Source of the DNA: Bacteroidales bacterium
GTDB taxonomy: Bacteria; Bacteroidota; Bacteroidia; Bacteroidales; UBA1556
DNA: 64,000 nucleotides
Assembly: GCA_023146135.1 (NCBI GenBank)
Contig: JAGLCR010000042.1
Span: forward strand, 1 to 64,000
Direction: 5' to 3'
The notes under the pieces were generated by a model. It had not been told where the DNA came from. It was given only the letters and a program-made list of their open reading frames with translations, and did no database searches. The position numbers and the translations under genes were made by a program. Positions 1-8,545 of the stretch are shown here, one piece after another (the stretch's first letter is position 1; each line of letters opens with the position of its first letter).

Positions 1-25
1 AACTGCCGACCTCATGATTATGAAA
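1..25 (-). pseudogene. probable 3' half of a tRNA-Met(CAT), cut by the window edge
   Basis: Read on the minus strand, the first 25 bases look like the 3' side of a tRNA: an anticodon loop with CAT, the 3' anticodon stem, a variable region and a GGCAG T-stem running into TT at the window edge. The 5' anticodon stem expected next (CATGA, to pair with TCATG) is not there, so homology appears to stop at the anticodon loop. A retained tRNA 3' half is typical of an integration-site remnant. The rest of the tRNA lies outside the window, so this is tentative. Confidence 0.35.
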
Positions 26-102
26 CATATTCATTTAATAACATATTAAAAACAAAAAATAATCTGTAATACTCTATTTATATGCTAATTACATTAAATG
101 GC

Positions 103-136
103 TTTTCCGAGGGCATGGTCTCTTAATAACGGACCT
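103..136. repeat. repeated palindrome, copy 1
   Basis: A 34-base element beginning TTTTCCGAG and ending AACGGACCT. It recurs 142 bases later with a few differences. The core is an imperfect palindrome, GGTCTCTTAATAACGGACC. No coding frame covers it. Confidence 0.5.
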
Positions 137-244
137 ATTTGCATTCGAAAAACAGATGTCTTTCTATAAAAATCAAAGATAACGAATATTATAATTTATT
201 GGCTAGATAATTCCAAATATTACTTTGGCCTTCTGAAAACAGGG

Positions 245-277
245 TTTTTCCGAGACTTTGGTCTGTTATAACGGACC
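245..277. repeat. repeated palindrome, copy 2
   Basis: Second copy of the element at 103-136. Its core GGTCTGTTATAACGGACC folds into an 8-bp stem with one T-G wobble. Both copies lie in the gene-free stretch 1-426, where apart from these, the possible tRNA fragment and the hairpin at 373-408 I see nothing else. Confidence 0.5.
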
Positions 278-372
278 TTTTCCAAGCATGCTACTACACC
301 TAGAACACCAACTCACAAAAACGCTCGATTTCGTATATCAATAGGCTCGCATTTTGGTTAGCTCTCGCTACA

Positions 373-408
373 AGAAAAGCTACCAGTCAATTGACTGGTG
401 GCTTTTCT
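373..408 (+). terminator. long hairpin terminator
   Basis: An inverted repeat of about 18 bp centred on CAATTG (arms AGAAAAGCTACCAGTCAA and its near-complement), followed by CGTTTT. It is shaped like an intrinsic terminator for a transcript entering from the left and precedes the GIY-YIG remnant. Confidence 0.55.
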
Positions 409-426
409 CGTTTTAAATCAATTATT

Positions 427-492
427 ATGTTCACCGTTTACGTTCTATATTCAGAAAGTTTCAATAAAATCTATATTGGGTTTACTTCCTAA
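427..492 (+). pseudogene. GIY-YIG endonuclease N-terminal remnant (21 codons)
   Basis: A start codon opens a 21-residue frame containing VYVLYSE and KIYIGFTS, which matches the beginning of single-domain GIY-YIG (YhbQ-like) proteins, with the two short signature strands in the right order. The frame stops at TAA immediately after, whereas the family is normally about 80-100 residues. No continuation is visible in the other frames before the terminator at 501-535. I read it as a truncated copy. A short expressed peptide is possible but unsupported. Confidence 0.5.
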
Positions 493-500
493 TTTAAAGC

Positions 501-535
501 AAAAAAAGCACCGCTCATTTTTGAGCGATGCTTTA
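501..535 (-). terminator. intrinsic terminator of the 557-1177 gene
   Basis: On the minus strand: a stem GCATCGCTCA / TGAGCGGTGC with one mismatch, then an uninterrupted T run. It lies about 20 bases beyond the stop codon of the barrel-protein gene. Confidence 0.75.
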
Positions 536-556
536 GTGTTTTATTTTCGGTAAAAA

Positions 557-1177
557 TTACATCTTTAATGATAATCCTACTGATATATTTGTTGATCCAG
601 AGCCAAGGTGGGCATATAAACTCATGCTTTCTTTGAAGTTCCAACGGCCGCCTACATAGATTCCCCAATCAAAGTACGTGTCATTATCATAGTAATCATT
701 ATCATTAGAATATGTTATTAATCCAAAGCCTGCATTAGACATAATGAAAACATCAAATTCATCTGGAATATTTGGAATTAACCAATCTGCATAATAGCGC
801 ACAATTACCCCTCCTGAAAAACTTAGCTGGTGAACATTGCCACCATAATAACTATTGTTATGCCAATATCCTCCATTATAGTATGAATGAACGCCCAAGC
901 CAAATTGAGGTCCAATAGTTAAGTTAGGGTCAATTGCTTGGAATTCAAAATCAGCTCCAATAGACATCCCGTAGTTTGAACTGTGTACACTTCCTAGTCC
1001 AGCATAGAAGTTGAATGCATTGCGAACATCACCAGAATTTGGGTCTGGAGCGTAAGTTGTACTAAGAGGCGATAATGGCTTATACCCATCAGGTAATAAT
1101 GATAGTGGCTTTATACCGTCAGCATAAACCACTGAAATCATCAGTAGACTCATAATCAAAGTAATAATTTTTTTCAT
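557..1177 (-). CDS. putative outer-membrane beta-barrel protein
   Basis: A 206-residue protein starting with a typical Sec signal peptide (MKKIITLIMSLLMISVVYA). The mature part is rich in Gly, Tyr and Asn, with alternating aromatic/polar strands (for example FNFYAGLGS, GGVIVRYYADW, YVGGRWNF) and a C-terminal strand ending NISVGLSLKM. This is the look of a small 8-10 strand barrel exported to the outer membrane. No enzymatic motif is seen and the family is not identified. It stands alone, with its own terminator downstream. Its function is unknown; barrel fold is an inference from composition and strand pattern. Confidence 0.7.
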   Translation of the reverse strand: MKKIITLIMSLLMISVVYADGIKPLSLLPDGYKPLSPLSTTYAPDPNSGDVRNAFNFYAGLGSVHSSNYGMSIGADFEFQAIDPNLTIGPQFGLGVHSYYNGGYWHNNSYYGGNVHQLSFSGGVIVRYYADWLIPNIPDEFDVFIMSNAGFGLITYSNDNDYYDNDTYFDWGIYVGGRWNFKESMSLYAHLGSGSTNISVGLSLKM

Positions 1178-1322
1178 AGTAGTTTGTTAGATTAGTTTAT
1201 TTGAAAAGTTCATCGCGAAGATAAGGAATTTGTTAAAGTGGTAGTAATAGTTTATTGTTCCCTATGTTTTATTGTATCGGATTTTGTTATTTTTTAATAC
1301 AAGTAGGCAAAGACTATCTGTT

Positions 1323-1338
1323 TAATTTTGTAATTTTG
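1323..1338 (+). promoter_or_regulatory. candidate promoter -7 boxes of the M1 peptidase gene
   Basis: Two back-to-back TAATTTTG boxes (1323-1330 and 1331-1338) fit the Bacteroidota -7 consensus TAnnTTTG, 27-35 bases before the start codon. No clear -33 TTTG lies at the usual distance, so this is moderate. Confidence 0.45.
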
Positions 1339-1364
1339 TTGCATAATCATAAAAATTAAGCCTT

Positions 1365-3239
1365 ATGAATAATTTTTTTCTTCGCACTATTATAGTAGTA
1401 TTTATGGTAGCAACTACGAATATTGTTGCACAGCGTTCTTCTGACCTTTTTATTAATAAAGCATTTAAAAATGCTTTGAAAACGAATACAAGATCTTTGA
1501 GTGGGATGCCTGGTAGTGCCTATTGGCAAAATAGGGTTGACTATAAAATAAAAGCAAGTTTTAATGTGGAAACTCGAACCGTTGATGGCTTTGAAGAAAT
1601 CACTTATTCAAATAATAGTCCAGACACATTAAAACAACTATATTTTGATTTAATACAAGATTTGTTCAAAAAAGGAAGTTCCCGAGATTGGGATTTGGGT
1701 AAAGTTGATTTGCATGATGGGGTGATAATTAAAGAACTCCGCGTAGATGGGGAGGATTATGATGTTGCTAGCATTTATCGTAATTCTTCAAAAATGGTTG
1801 TTCGACTAAATAAGCACTTTGCACCCATGAGTAAGCATAAAATTGAAATCGCTTGGGAGGTAATTTTGCCTGGTACGCGAACGGTGCGCATGGGGACCTA
1901 TAATAAAACTAATTTTATGGTTGCCTATTGGTTTCCAAAACTTGCAGTTTATGATGATCTTTGGGGTTGGGCTCGACAGCCGCATACTGGCAATTGTGAG
2001 TATTATAATGAGTTTGGTGATTATGAGGTGGAGATTATGGCGCCAAAGGGTTTTTCTGTTTGGTCAACAGGAGTATTGCAAAATGCTAATGAGGTTTTTC
2101 AAAAGAAAATTATTAGTCGCTTAAATAAGGCTGCACAAAGCCAAGATGTGGTTCATATTACTACAGTTAAAGATATTGAAAATAATAAAGTGCTTCTTGA
2201 AGGAGATTCTCTTCTATGGAAGTTTAAGATAGAGTCGGTGCCCGATTTTGCCTTTGCCATGAGTAAATCCTATATTTGGGATGCTACAAGTATTCAGTCT
2301 GGCAATAAAAGGGTGATGGTGAATGCAGTTTATAAGTCAAGCTCAAGCGACTTCCATACAGTAGCCAATGTGGCACAAAAAAGCATTCGTTTTTTTACCA
2401 ATGAAAGTCCAAAAATACCCTTTCCTTATCCTCAAATAACTATTTTTAATGGAGCAGGCGGTATGGAATTTCCTGGGATGGTTAATGATGGTGATAGCCG
2501 TTCTTATACAGGGACACTATTTGTTACTTCGCACGAAATTGGGCATTCATATTATCCGTTTAACACAGGACTAAATGAACAATTATATGCCTGGATGGAC
2601 GAGGGTTTAATTACGTTTTTTCCACGAAAAGTGGTTGCTAAATATACTGATGATAGTGCTTATACAGTATTTGAAGATATTATTCGATCCTATAATCGCC
2701 ATGCGGGTTCTATTCGCGAAATCCCTTTGATGATTCCATCAACCAATACGGGTTTTTCTTATCGTTATCAAGCGTATAGTCGCTCGTCAGTTGCTTTTTA
2801 TACTTTGTGTGAATATTTGGGGGTTGACACTTTCGATATGTCCTTGCAAGAGTTTAGCCGTCGTTGGGAGCATAAGCACCCTACACCTTATGATTTCTTT
2901 AATACATTTAATGAGGTGGCTGGTGAAGATTTAGCATGGTTTTGGGATCCTTGGTTTTTTGAGTTAGGCTATGCTGATTTGGCTTTGGAAGTGACAAATA
3001 ATAAGAGGTTTGCCATTGTCAATAAAGGAGGCTTTCCCGTTCCAATTCACCTTACAATTACTTTTAAAAATGGAAGAATTGAAAAGATGGACATCCCCGC
3101 ATCTGTATGGAAAAATGGTAGAAAAACCTTTGAAGTAAGCTTTATTGATAAGGACTATACTTTCGTAAAACTATCGCTGGATACTAAGTTGACACCTGAT
3201 GCTTTTGTGGAGGATAATGTTTGGATTGAAAAGGAGTAA
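1365..3239 (+). CDS. M1-family (gluzincin) aminopeptidase, secreted
   Basis: A 624-residue zinc metallopeptidase with an N-terminal signal peptide (about residues 1-22). The zinc motif HEIGH is at residues 390-394, and the third ligand, Glu413 in WMDEG, sits exactly 18 residues after it, as in M1 peptidases. The substrate-binding strand appears as GGMEFPGMV, a variant of the usual GAMEN. The N-terminal half is the beta-sandwich found before the catalytic domain. It should remove N-terminal residues from peptides in the periplasm or at the cell surface. Monocistronic, with candidate promoter boxes just upstream and no obvious terminator before the next gene. Shorter than classical PepN (about 870), which suits the Bacteroidota exported subgroup. 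Confidence 0.88.
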   Translation: MNNFFLRTIIVVFMVATTNIVAQRSSDLFINKAFKNALKTNTRSLSGMPGSAYWQNRVDYKIKASFNVETRTVDGFEEITYSNNSPDTLKQLYFDLIQDLFKKGSSRDWDLGKVDLHDGVIIKELRVDGEDYDVASIYRNSSKMVVRLNKHFAPMSKHKIEIAWEVILPGTRTVRMGTYNKTNFMVAYWFPKLAVYDDLWGWARQPHTGNCEYYNEFGDYEVEIMAPKGFSVWSTGVLQNANEVFQKKIISRLNKAAQSQDVVHITTVKDIENNKVLLEGDSLLWKFKIESVPDFAFAMSKSYIWDATSIQSGNKRVMVNAVYKSSSSDFHTVANVAQKSIRFFTNESPKIPFPYPQITIFNGAGGMEFPGMVNDGDSRSYTGTLFVTSHEIGHSYYPFNTGLNEQLYAWMDEGLITFFPRKVVAKYTDDSAYTVFEDIIRSYNRHAGSIREIPLMIPSTNTGFSYRYQAYSRSSVAFYTLCEYLGVDTFDMSLQEFSRRWEHKHPTPYDFFNTFNEVAGEDLAWFWDPWFFELGYADLALEVTNNKRFAIVNKGGFPVPIHLTITFKNGRIEKMDIPASVWKNGRKTFEVSFIDKDYTFVKLSLDTKLTPDAFVEDNVWIEKE

Positions 3240-3386
3240 AAGTGGAGTATTTACTATCCCCCCAAATGTGTTTCTGTCAAAATCCTATGAATTGTAATAT
3301 GATTATACCTCCTAGAACTTTTGATGTTGTTAATTTATAGCAAATTATAGGGAGTGATTGGAGCTCGAAAAGGGTAATATTACTCC

Positions 3387-3415
3387 TTTGCTATTCATTT
3401 TTTTGAGTATCTTTG
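3387..3415 (+). promoter_or_regulatory. promoter of the aryl-polyene operon
   Basis: TTTG at 3387-3390 and TATCTTTG at 3408-3415, separated by 17 bases, match the Bacteroidota -33/-7 consensus. Transcription would start about 20 bases before the ATG of the TAL gene. The same octamer serves the opposing half-operon at 27684-27691. Confidence 0.7.
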
Positions 3416-3439
3416 CATGTTATATATTAAAGGATACCA

Positions 3440-5008
3440 ATGTTGGGAAGTAAGACGGAAAATAGTAATAAACTGCGTATTAATTCAGTGGATTTATCGA
3501 TTGATGATTTCGATAGATTATTGCATAAAGGTGCTAAGGTTGAGCTATGTATGGACGTGAGGGAGCGGGTGCAAAAAGCATTTAATCTACTTGAAGAGTT
3601 TACAGAAAAGAAAATTATCTACGGAGTAAATACGGGTTTTGGCCCTATGGCACAGCATCGTGTCGATCGTAAAGATCGTATTAACTTGCAGTATAATCTT
3701 ATTCGTAGTCATTCAGCGGGTGCTGGAAAAGCAATTCCAATACCCTGTGTTAGAGCAGGGATGTTAGCGCGATTACGTAATTTTTCGTTAGGCTACTCGG
3801 GTGTACACCCTGATGTGATTTTAATTTTGAAAGAAATGATAAATCATAATATAGTACCGGTTATTCCTGAACATGGTGGTGTGGGAGCTAGCGGCGATTT
3901 AGTGCAGTTGGCACATTTAGCTTTGTCAATTATTGGCGAGGGAGAAGTTTTTTACCAAGACAAACGTCAAAATACTGAAATTGTATTTAATGAGCTTGGT
4001 ATTGCTCCACTTAAAATTAAGTTGCGCGAAGGTTTGGCTATGATAAATGGAACATCCATTATGTCAGGTATTTCTGTTGTAAATATTTTGGAGTCTCGAA
4101 AGCTCATTAATTGGTCACTATTAGTTTCGGCAATGATTAACGAAATAGTGCAATCCTTTGATGATCATTATTCTGCCGAGCTTAATAATGTGAAAAAACA
4201 TGGCGGACAACAAAAAATCGCAGCTGCAATACGCGAAATTACATCCACGAGTAAATTAGTAAAAACTCGTGAGTTTCATGCCGTTGACCAAGATGAAGTT
4301 AAAGTTTTTGATGAGAAATTTCAAGAGTATTATTCTCTACGCTGTTTGCCTCAAATATTAGGTCCAATATGGGATACTCTTAAAAATGCTCAAGAGGTTA
4401 TAGAGAATGAAGTAAATTCGGTGAGTGATAATCCAGTAATTGATATTGAAAGTCAGAAAGTTTATCATGGAGGAAATTTTCATGGCGATTATGTGTCATT
4501 GGAAATGGATAAGTTAAAGATTGCTGTTACAAAACTGTCGATGTTGGCTGAGCGTCAATTGAATTTCCTAATGAATAATAAACTGAATAATATCCTTCCT
4601 CCATTTGTTAATCTGGGAGTTTTAGGAGTTAATCTTGGGATGCAAGGGGCACAGTTTACTGCTACTTCTACGGTAGCCGAAAACCAAACTTTGTCCAACC
4701 CAATGTATATACATAGTATTCCAAATAATAATGATAATCAGGATATTGTAAGTATGGGTACAAACTCAGCCTTGTTGACAAGGAGAGTTATTGATAATAC
4801 TTTTCAAGTACTTGCCATCGAAATACTTTCTTTGGTACAGGCGGTTGATTATTTAAATTTTTCGGATAAGCTTTCCGTAGATTCTGCTAAATTATATAAT
4901 GATATTAGAGCCTTAGTTCCTAAGTTTACTGAGGATAAAATTATGTATAAAGAACTTGATTTAGTACGTGACTTTATTAAAAATGAATCACCGAAAATAT
5001 TAAAATAA
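3440..5008 (+). CDS. tyrosine ammonia-lyase (MIO enzyme)
   Basis: Makes 4-coumarate from tyrosine, the starter unit of the polyene. The 522-residue protein is a complete HAL/PAL-family lyase: YGVNTGFG with catalytic Tyr61, the MIO-forming Ala150-Ser151-Gly152 in GGVGASGDL, and the conserved SIPNNNDNQD segment. From memory it follows the characterised F. johnsoniae tyrosine ammonia-lyase closely across the whole length, including NLIRSHS at the substrate-selectivity position (Ser90-His91). That is why I prefer tyrosine over histidine as substrate. No hut genes are nearby. It is the first gene of the pigment operon, 5 bases before the ketoreductase. Histidase activity remains the alternative. 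Confidence 0.88.
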   Translation: MLGSKTENSNKLRINSVDLSIDDFDRLLHKGAKVELCMDVRERVQKAFNLLEEFTEKKIIYGVNTGFGPMAQHRVDRKDRINLQYNLIRSHSAGAGKAIPIPCVRAGMLARLRNFSLGYSGVHPDVILILKEMINHNIVPVIPEHGGVGASGDLVQLAHLALSIIGEGEVFYQDKRQNTEIVFNELGIAPLKIKLREGLAMINGTSIMSGISVVNILESRKLINWSLLVSAMINEIVQSFDDHYSAELNNVKKHGGQQKIAAAIREITSTSKLVKTREFHAVDQDEVKVFDEKFQEYYSLRCLPQILGPIWDTLKNAQEVIENEVNSVSDNPVIDIESQKVYHGGNFHGDYVSLEMDKLKIAVTKLSMLAERQLNFLMNNKLNNILPPFVNLGVLGVNLGMQGAQFTATSTVAENQTLSNPMYIHSIPNNNDNQDIVSMGTNSALLTRRVIDNTFQVLAIEILSLVQAVDYLNFSDKLSVDSAKLYNDIRALVPKFTEDKIMYKELDLVRDFIKNESPKILK

Positions 5009-5013
5009 TAGCT

Positions 5014-5739
5014 ATGATAGCGTTGGTTACTGGAGCATCAAGAGGAATAGGTAAAGCCATTGCCCTAAAATTGGCAAGGATGAATTTCCATGTTATTCTG
5101 AATTTCCATTCGAATAAAGAAAAAGCCGAGGATGTACAAAAGGAAATAGCTTCCTTAGGTGGTTCATCTGAACTGCTTCAGTTTGACGTGGCTGATATTA
5201 ATGAGGTTACTACTGCATTGGAAAACTGGAAGGATAATAATTCAGACTCTGTAATTCAGGTTTTGGTAAATAATGCGGGTGTTACAAGTGATGGCCTTAT
5301 GGTATTTATGGAAAGAGAGAATTGGACTAAAGTAATTGATACCAACCTTAATGGATTTTTCAATGTAACAGCTCAATTACTGAAAGATATGGTGATTTCA
5401 AAATATGGTCGAATTATTAATATAGTTTCTATTTCAGGATTAAAAGGTACTGCTGGCCAAACAAATTACTCCGCATCCAAAGGTGGTATAATTGCAGCTA
5501 CAAAAGCATTGGCACAGGAAATAGGGAAGAAAAAAATCACAGTTAATGCTGTAGCTCCAGGATTTATTGTGAGTGATATGACGGAAGGGCTTCCTGAAAA
5601 AGAATTAAAGAAAATGGTGCCAGTAAATCGTTTTGGTCAACCTGAAGAGGTAGCAGAATTAGTTGGTTTTTTGGCGTCTGACAAAGCCTCGTATATTACA
5701 GGTGAGGTGATAAATATAAACGGAGGATTATATAGTTAG
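5014..5739 (+). CDS. 3-oxoacyl-ACP reductase, FabG/ApeQ-like
   Basis: A 241-residue short-chain dehydrogenase that would reduce the 3-keto group in each polyene extension round with NADPH. The Rossmann motif GASRGIG is at residues 7-13, NNAG near 86-89, and the catalytic residues are Ser139, Tyr152 and Lys156 (YSASK). The C-terminal ITGEVININGGLY is typical of FabG. It follows TAL by 5 bases and precedes a ketosynthase by 10, so it is translated within the operon. A dedicated FabG in this setting corresponds to ApeQ of proteobacterial aryl-polyene clusters. Confidence 0.9.
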   Translation: MIALVTGASRGIGKAIALKLARMNFHVILNFHSNKEKAEDVQKEIASLGGSSELLQFDVADINEVTTALENWKDNNSDSVIQVLVNNAGVTSDGLMVFMERENWTKVIDTNLNGFFNVTAQLLKDMVISKYGRIINIVSISGLKGTAGQTNYSASKGGIIAATKALAQEIGKKKITVNAVAPGFIVSDMTEGLPEKELKKMVPVNRFGQPEEVAELVGFLASDKASYITGEVININGGLYS

Positions 5740-5749
5740 TTTTAAATAT

Positions 5750-6976
5750 ATGAATAATAGAGTAGTAATAACTGGTATGGGAGTTTATTCCACCCTTGGA
5801 AAAAACCTGAAAGAAGTGAAGGATTCACTTTTTGAAGGCAAATCGGGTATAGGAATTGACCAGGAGCGAATAGATTTAGGATTTATTTCACCATTAACAG
5901 GTATTTTGGAAAGACCGAAATTAAAAGGTGTTCTTACAAGACGCCAACGAGTGGGTTTGCCTGTGCAAGGTGAATATGCTTATGTGGCAACTATGGAGGC
6001 ATTGGAAAATGCAAAGGTTGACACCCAATATCTTGAAGATAATGAGGTGGGCATACTATATGGTAATGATAGTTCAGCAATACCCGTGATTGAAGCTGCT
6101 GATAAGATTAGAGAAAAAAAAGACACCAGGCTTGTGGGTTCAGGTTCAATTTTTCAGTCCATGAACTCTACAGTGAGTATGAACTTGTCTGTTATATTAA
6201 AACTAAAAGGAATTAACTTTACTCTTAGTGGTGCTTGTGCCAGTGGTTCACATGCCATTGGAATTGGTTATATCATGATTAAGCAAGGCTTACAAGATAT
6301 GATTATTTGTGGTGGTGCTCAGGAAATCAATGCCTTTTCAATGGGTAGTTTTGATGGTATTGGAGCATTTTCAAAAAAGATTGATGAGCCAAAAAAAGCC
6401 TCCAAACCTTTTGATAAGAATCGTGATGGTTTAGTACCTTCGGGTGGTGGTGCTTCATTGATATTGGAAAGCTACGAATCAGCGATAAAACGTGGAGCGC
6501 CTATTCTTGCTGAAGTTAAAGGTTATGGTTTTTCCTCCAATGGTGATCATATTTCGGTACCCAATGTGAATGGGCTTGTACGTTCGATTAATAAAGCATT
6601 TAAGGATTCGGGTTTGAAACCAGAAGATATCGATTATATTAATGCTCATGCTACTTCTACTCCTGTTGGCGACAATAATGAAGCAGAGGCTTTAGCACAT
6701 TTTTTTGAAAAGTTAAAAACTCCTGTGAGTTCTACAAAATCTATGTCGGGTCATGAGATGTGGATGGGTGGTGCAAGCGAGGTTATTTATTCTTTGTTAA
6801 TGGCTCAGAACTCATTTATTGCTCCAAACATTAACTTTGATGAGCCTGACGAACAATCGGCTCGACTGAATATTATTAATAAGACGACCAAAAAGGTGAT
6901 TAATACTTTCCTAAGTAATTCATTTGGCTTTGGAGGAACAAATTCAACATTAATAATTAAGAAACTCGATGAGTAA
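5750..6976 (+). CDS. beta-ketoacyl-ACP synthase, FabF-type (KS1)
   Basis: A 408-residue condensing enzyme of the KAS II fold. The active-site triad is complete: Cys163 in GACASGSH, His300 in NAHATSTP and His335 in MSGHEMWMGG, with Lys330 before it. The C-terminal NSFGFGGTNST loop is intact. It should condense malonyl-ACP with the growing aryl-polyene chain. It overlaps the thioesterase gene by 8 bases. It is one of three complete ketosynthases here; which one starts and which one elongates cannot be told from sequence. Confidence 0.88.
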   Translation: MNNRVVITGMGVYSTLGKNLKEVKDSLFEGKSGIGIDQERIDLGFISPLTGILERPKLKGVLTRRQRVGLPVQGEYAYVATMEALENAKVDTQYLEDNEVGILYGNDSSAIPVIEAADKIREKKDTRLVGSGSIFQSMNSTVSMNLSVILKLKGINFTLSGACASGSHAIGIGYIMIKQGLQDMIICGGAQEINAFSMGSFDGIGAFSKKIDEPKKASKPFDKNRDGLVPSGGGASLILESYESAIKRGAPILAEVKGYGFSSNGDHISVPNVNGLVRSINKAFKDSGLKPEDIDYINAHATSTPVGDNNEAEALAHFFEKLKTPVSSTKSMSGHEMWMGGASEVIYSLLMAQNSFIAPNINFDEPDEQSARLNIINKTTKKVINTFLSNSFGFGGTNSTLIIKKLDE

Positions 6977-7409
6977 AATTGGCGAAGAAGCCACGGGCCT
7001 TATCTGTGAGACGGAATTGAATATTCGGTTTAGTGATACCGATGCTATGGGAATTGTGTGGCATGGTAACTATATTAAATATATGGAGGATGGCCGTGAA
7101 GCTTGGGGTGCTGAACATGGATTAAGTTATCTTGATATTTATAAAAACAAGCTGTTCACACCAATTGTTGAAGCAAAACTTAGTCATAAGCGTACACTTA
7201 AATTTGGTGATACCGCTATTATTATTACCCGCTATATTAATACACCTGCTGCAAAGCTAGTTTACGATTATGAGATTTATCGCAAGTCAGATATGATGTT
7301 AGTTCTAAAAGGGCGTACCGTTCAGGTTTTTACCGATTATCAAGAAAACCTTATACTTAATACACCAACTTGCGTTGTAGATTGGAAGCGTAATAAAGGA
7401 TTATTGTAG
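6969..7409 (+). CDS. hot-dog acyl thioesterase (4HBT/YbgC type)
   Basis: A 146-residue hot-dog protein with the YbgC/FadM signature FSDTDAMGIVWHGNYIKY: Asp in DTDAMG and the following HGNY are the catalytic region. It would hydrolyse acyl-ACP or acyl-CoA, either to release the finished polyene or to edit stalled chains. Aryl-polyene clusters usually carry one such thioesterase. It overlaps the preceding ketosynthase by 8 bases and is directly followed by the next start codon, suggesting translational coupling. Confidence 0.82.
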   Translation: MSKIGEEATGLICETELNIRFSDTDAMGIVWHGNYIKYMEDGREAWGAEHGLSYLDIYKNKLFTPIVEAKLSHKRTLKFGDTAIIITRYINTPAAKLVYDYEIYRKSDMMLVLKGRTVQVFTDYQENLILNTPTCVVDWKRNKGLL

Positions 7410-8543
7410 ATGCGTAAAGTTTATATACAGAGCGATAATATAGTGAGCTCATTGGGAATAACTTCAGAAGAGAACTTTAATGCACTTGTGGATAATAGCA
7501 CTGGTGTAAAAATGAATTATACAGGAAATATTTATAAAGAATTGCCTCTTTCATTAATTGATAAAGAGGCTTTTATTAAAAAATCAGAATCATCAATAAG
7601 GAACTTTCAATCATACACCTTCTTTGAGCAAATCATGATATGGTCGGCTGTTGATGCCTTATCAAAAGTAAATATTGATGCAAGTAGCGACCGTACGATT
7701 TTTGTAATTTCCACTACAAAGGGAAATATCGATAATTTGAAAACAAAAGAAGGACGTCAGTCTGACAATTATAAACTTTGGTATTCTGCAAAAAGAGTAT
7801 GCGATTATTTTTCAAATAATAATGAAGCTGTTGTGGTTTCCAATGCCTGTGTTTCGGGTGTTATGGCCGTAAATACAGCAGCACAATTGTTGCAAACAGG
7901 TGCTTTTGATCATGCAGTAGTTATTGGGGCCGATGTGGTTTCAGATTTTGTTATTGCGGGTTTTATGTCGTTTATGGCTTTAAGCCCTAAGCCTTGCAAA
8001 CCTTTTGATGATAATCGTGATGGATTATCATTAGGAGAAGCTGCTGGTTGCTTGGTTTTAAGTACAGAAGAGCATTCAGATATCGCGATTATTGGAGGTG
8101 CAAATGCCAATGATGCTAATCATATTTCGGGTCCTTCGCGCACGGCCGAAGGCTTGTATTTGGCCATTGAAAGCTCAATGAAAGAGGCTAGAATAACAGC
8201 TTCGGATATTGATTATGTTTCAGCTCATGGCACGGCAACTATGTATAATGATGAGATGGAGTCCATTGCCTTAAATAGACATGGATTGCAGCAAACGCCA
8301 GTGAATAGCTTCAAAGGATATTGGGGGCACACATTGGGGGCTTCAGGTATTATCGAGATTGTAGCATCTATCAAGTCCATGGAAAATAAGCTGTTGATTA
8401 AGTCATTGGGTTTTGATGAAAAAAACAATGGAGAACAAATTAATGTAATTAGTAAGAATATTACAAAAGAAGTAAATATCGTGTTGAAAACAGCAGCAGG
8501 CTTTGGTGGAGCTAACTCATCTATTATTCTAAAAAAATATTAG
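7410..8543 (+). CDS. beta-ketoacyl-ACP synthase (KS2)
   Basis: A 377-residue ketosynthase with Cys147 (SNACVSG), His273 (SAHGTAT) and His307 (WGHTLGASG), so all catalytic residues are present, and GFGGANSS near the end. It is more divergent and shorter than the other two complete ketosynthases, especially at the N-terminus, where it begins VYIQSDNIVSSLG. Its position, immediately followed by a ketosynthase-like fragment and an ACP, suggests it works on the carrier-bound chain and may pair with a partner subunit. The start codon directly abuts the thioesterase stop. Confidence 0.82.
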   Translation: MRKVYIQSDNIVSSLGITSEENFNALVDNSTGVKMNYTGNIYKELPLSLIDKEAFIKKSESSIRNFQSYTFFEQIMIWSAVDALSKVNIDASSDRTIFVISTTKGNIDNLKTKEGRQSDNYKLWYSAKRVCDYFSNNNEAVVVSNACVSGVMAVNTAAQLLQTGAFDHAVVIGADVVSDFVIAGFMSFMALSPKPCKPFDDNRDGLSLGEAAGCLVLSTEEHSDIAIIGGANANDANHISGPSRTAEGLYLAIESSMKEARITASDIDYVSAHGTATMYNDEMESIALNRHGLQQTPVNSFKGYWGHTLGASGIIEIVASIKSMENKLLIKSLGFDEKNNGEQINVISKNITKEVNIVLKTAAGFGGANSSIILKKY

Positions 8544-8545
8544 CT

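Noticed and set aside
3440-5008. Histidine ammonia-lyase (histidine degradation)
   Set aside because: No hut genes nearby, close overall match to the F. johnsoniae tyrosine enzyme, and a polyene cluster directly downstream.
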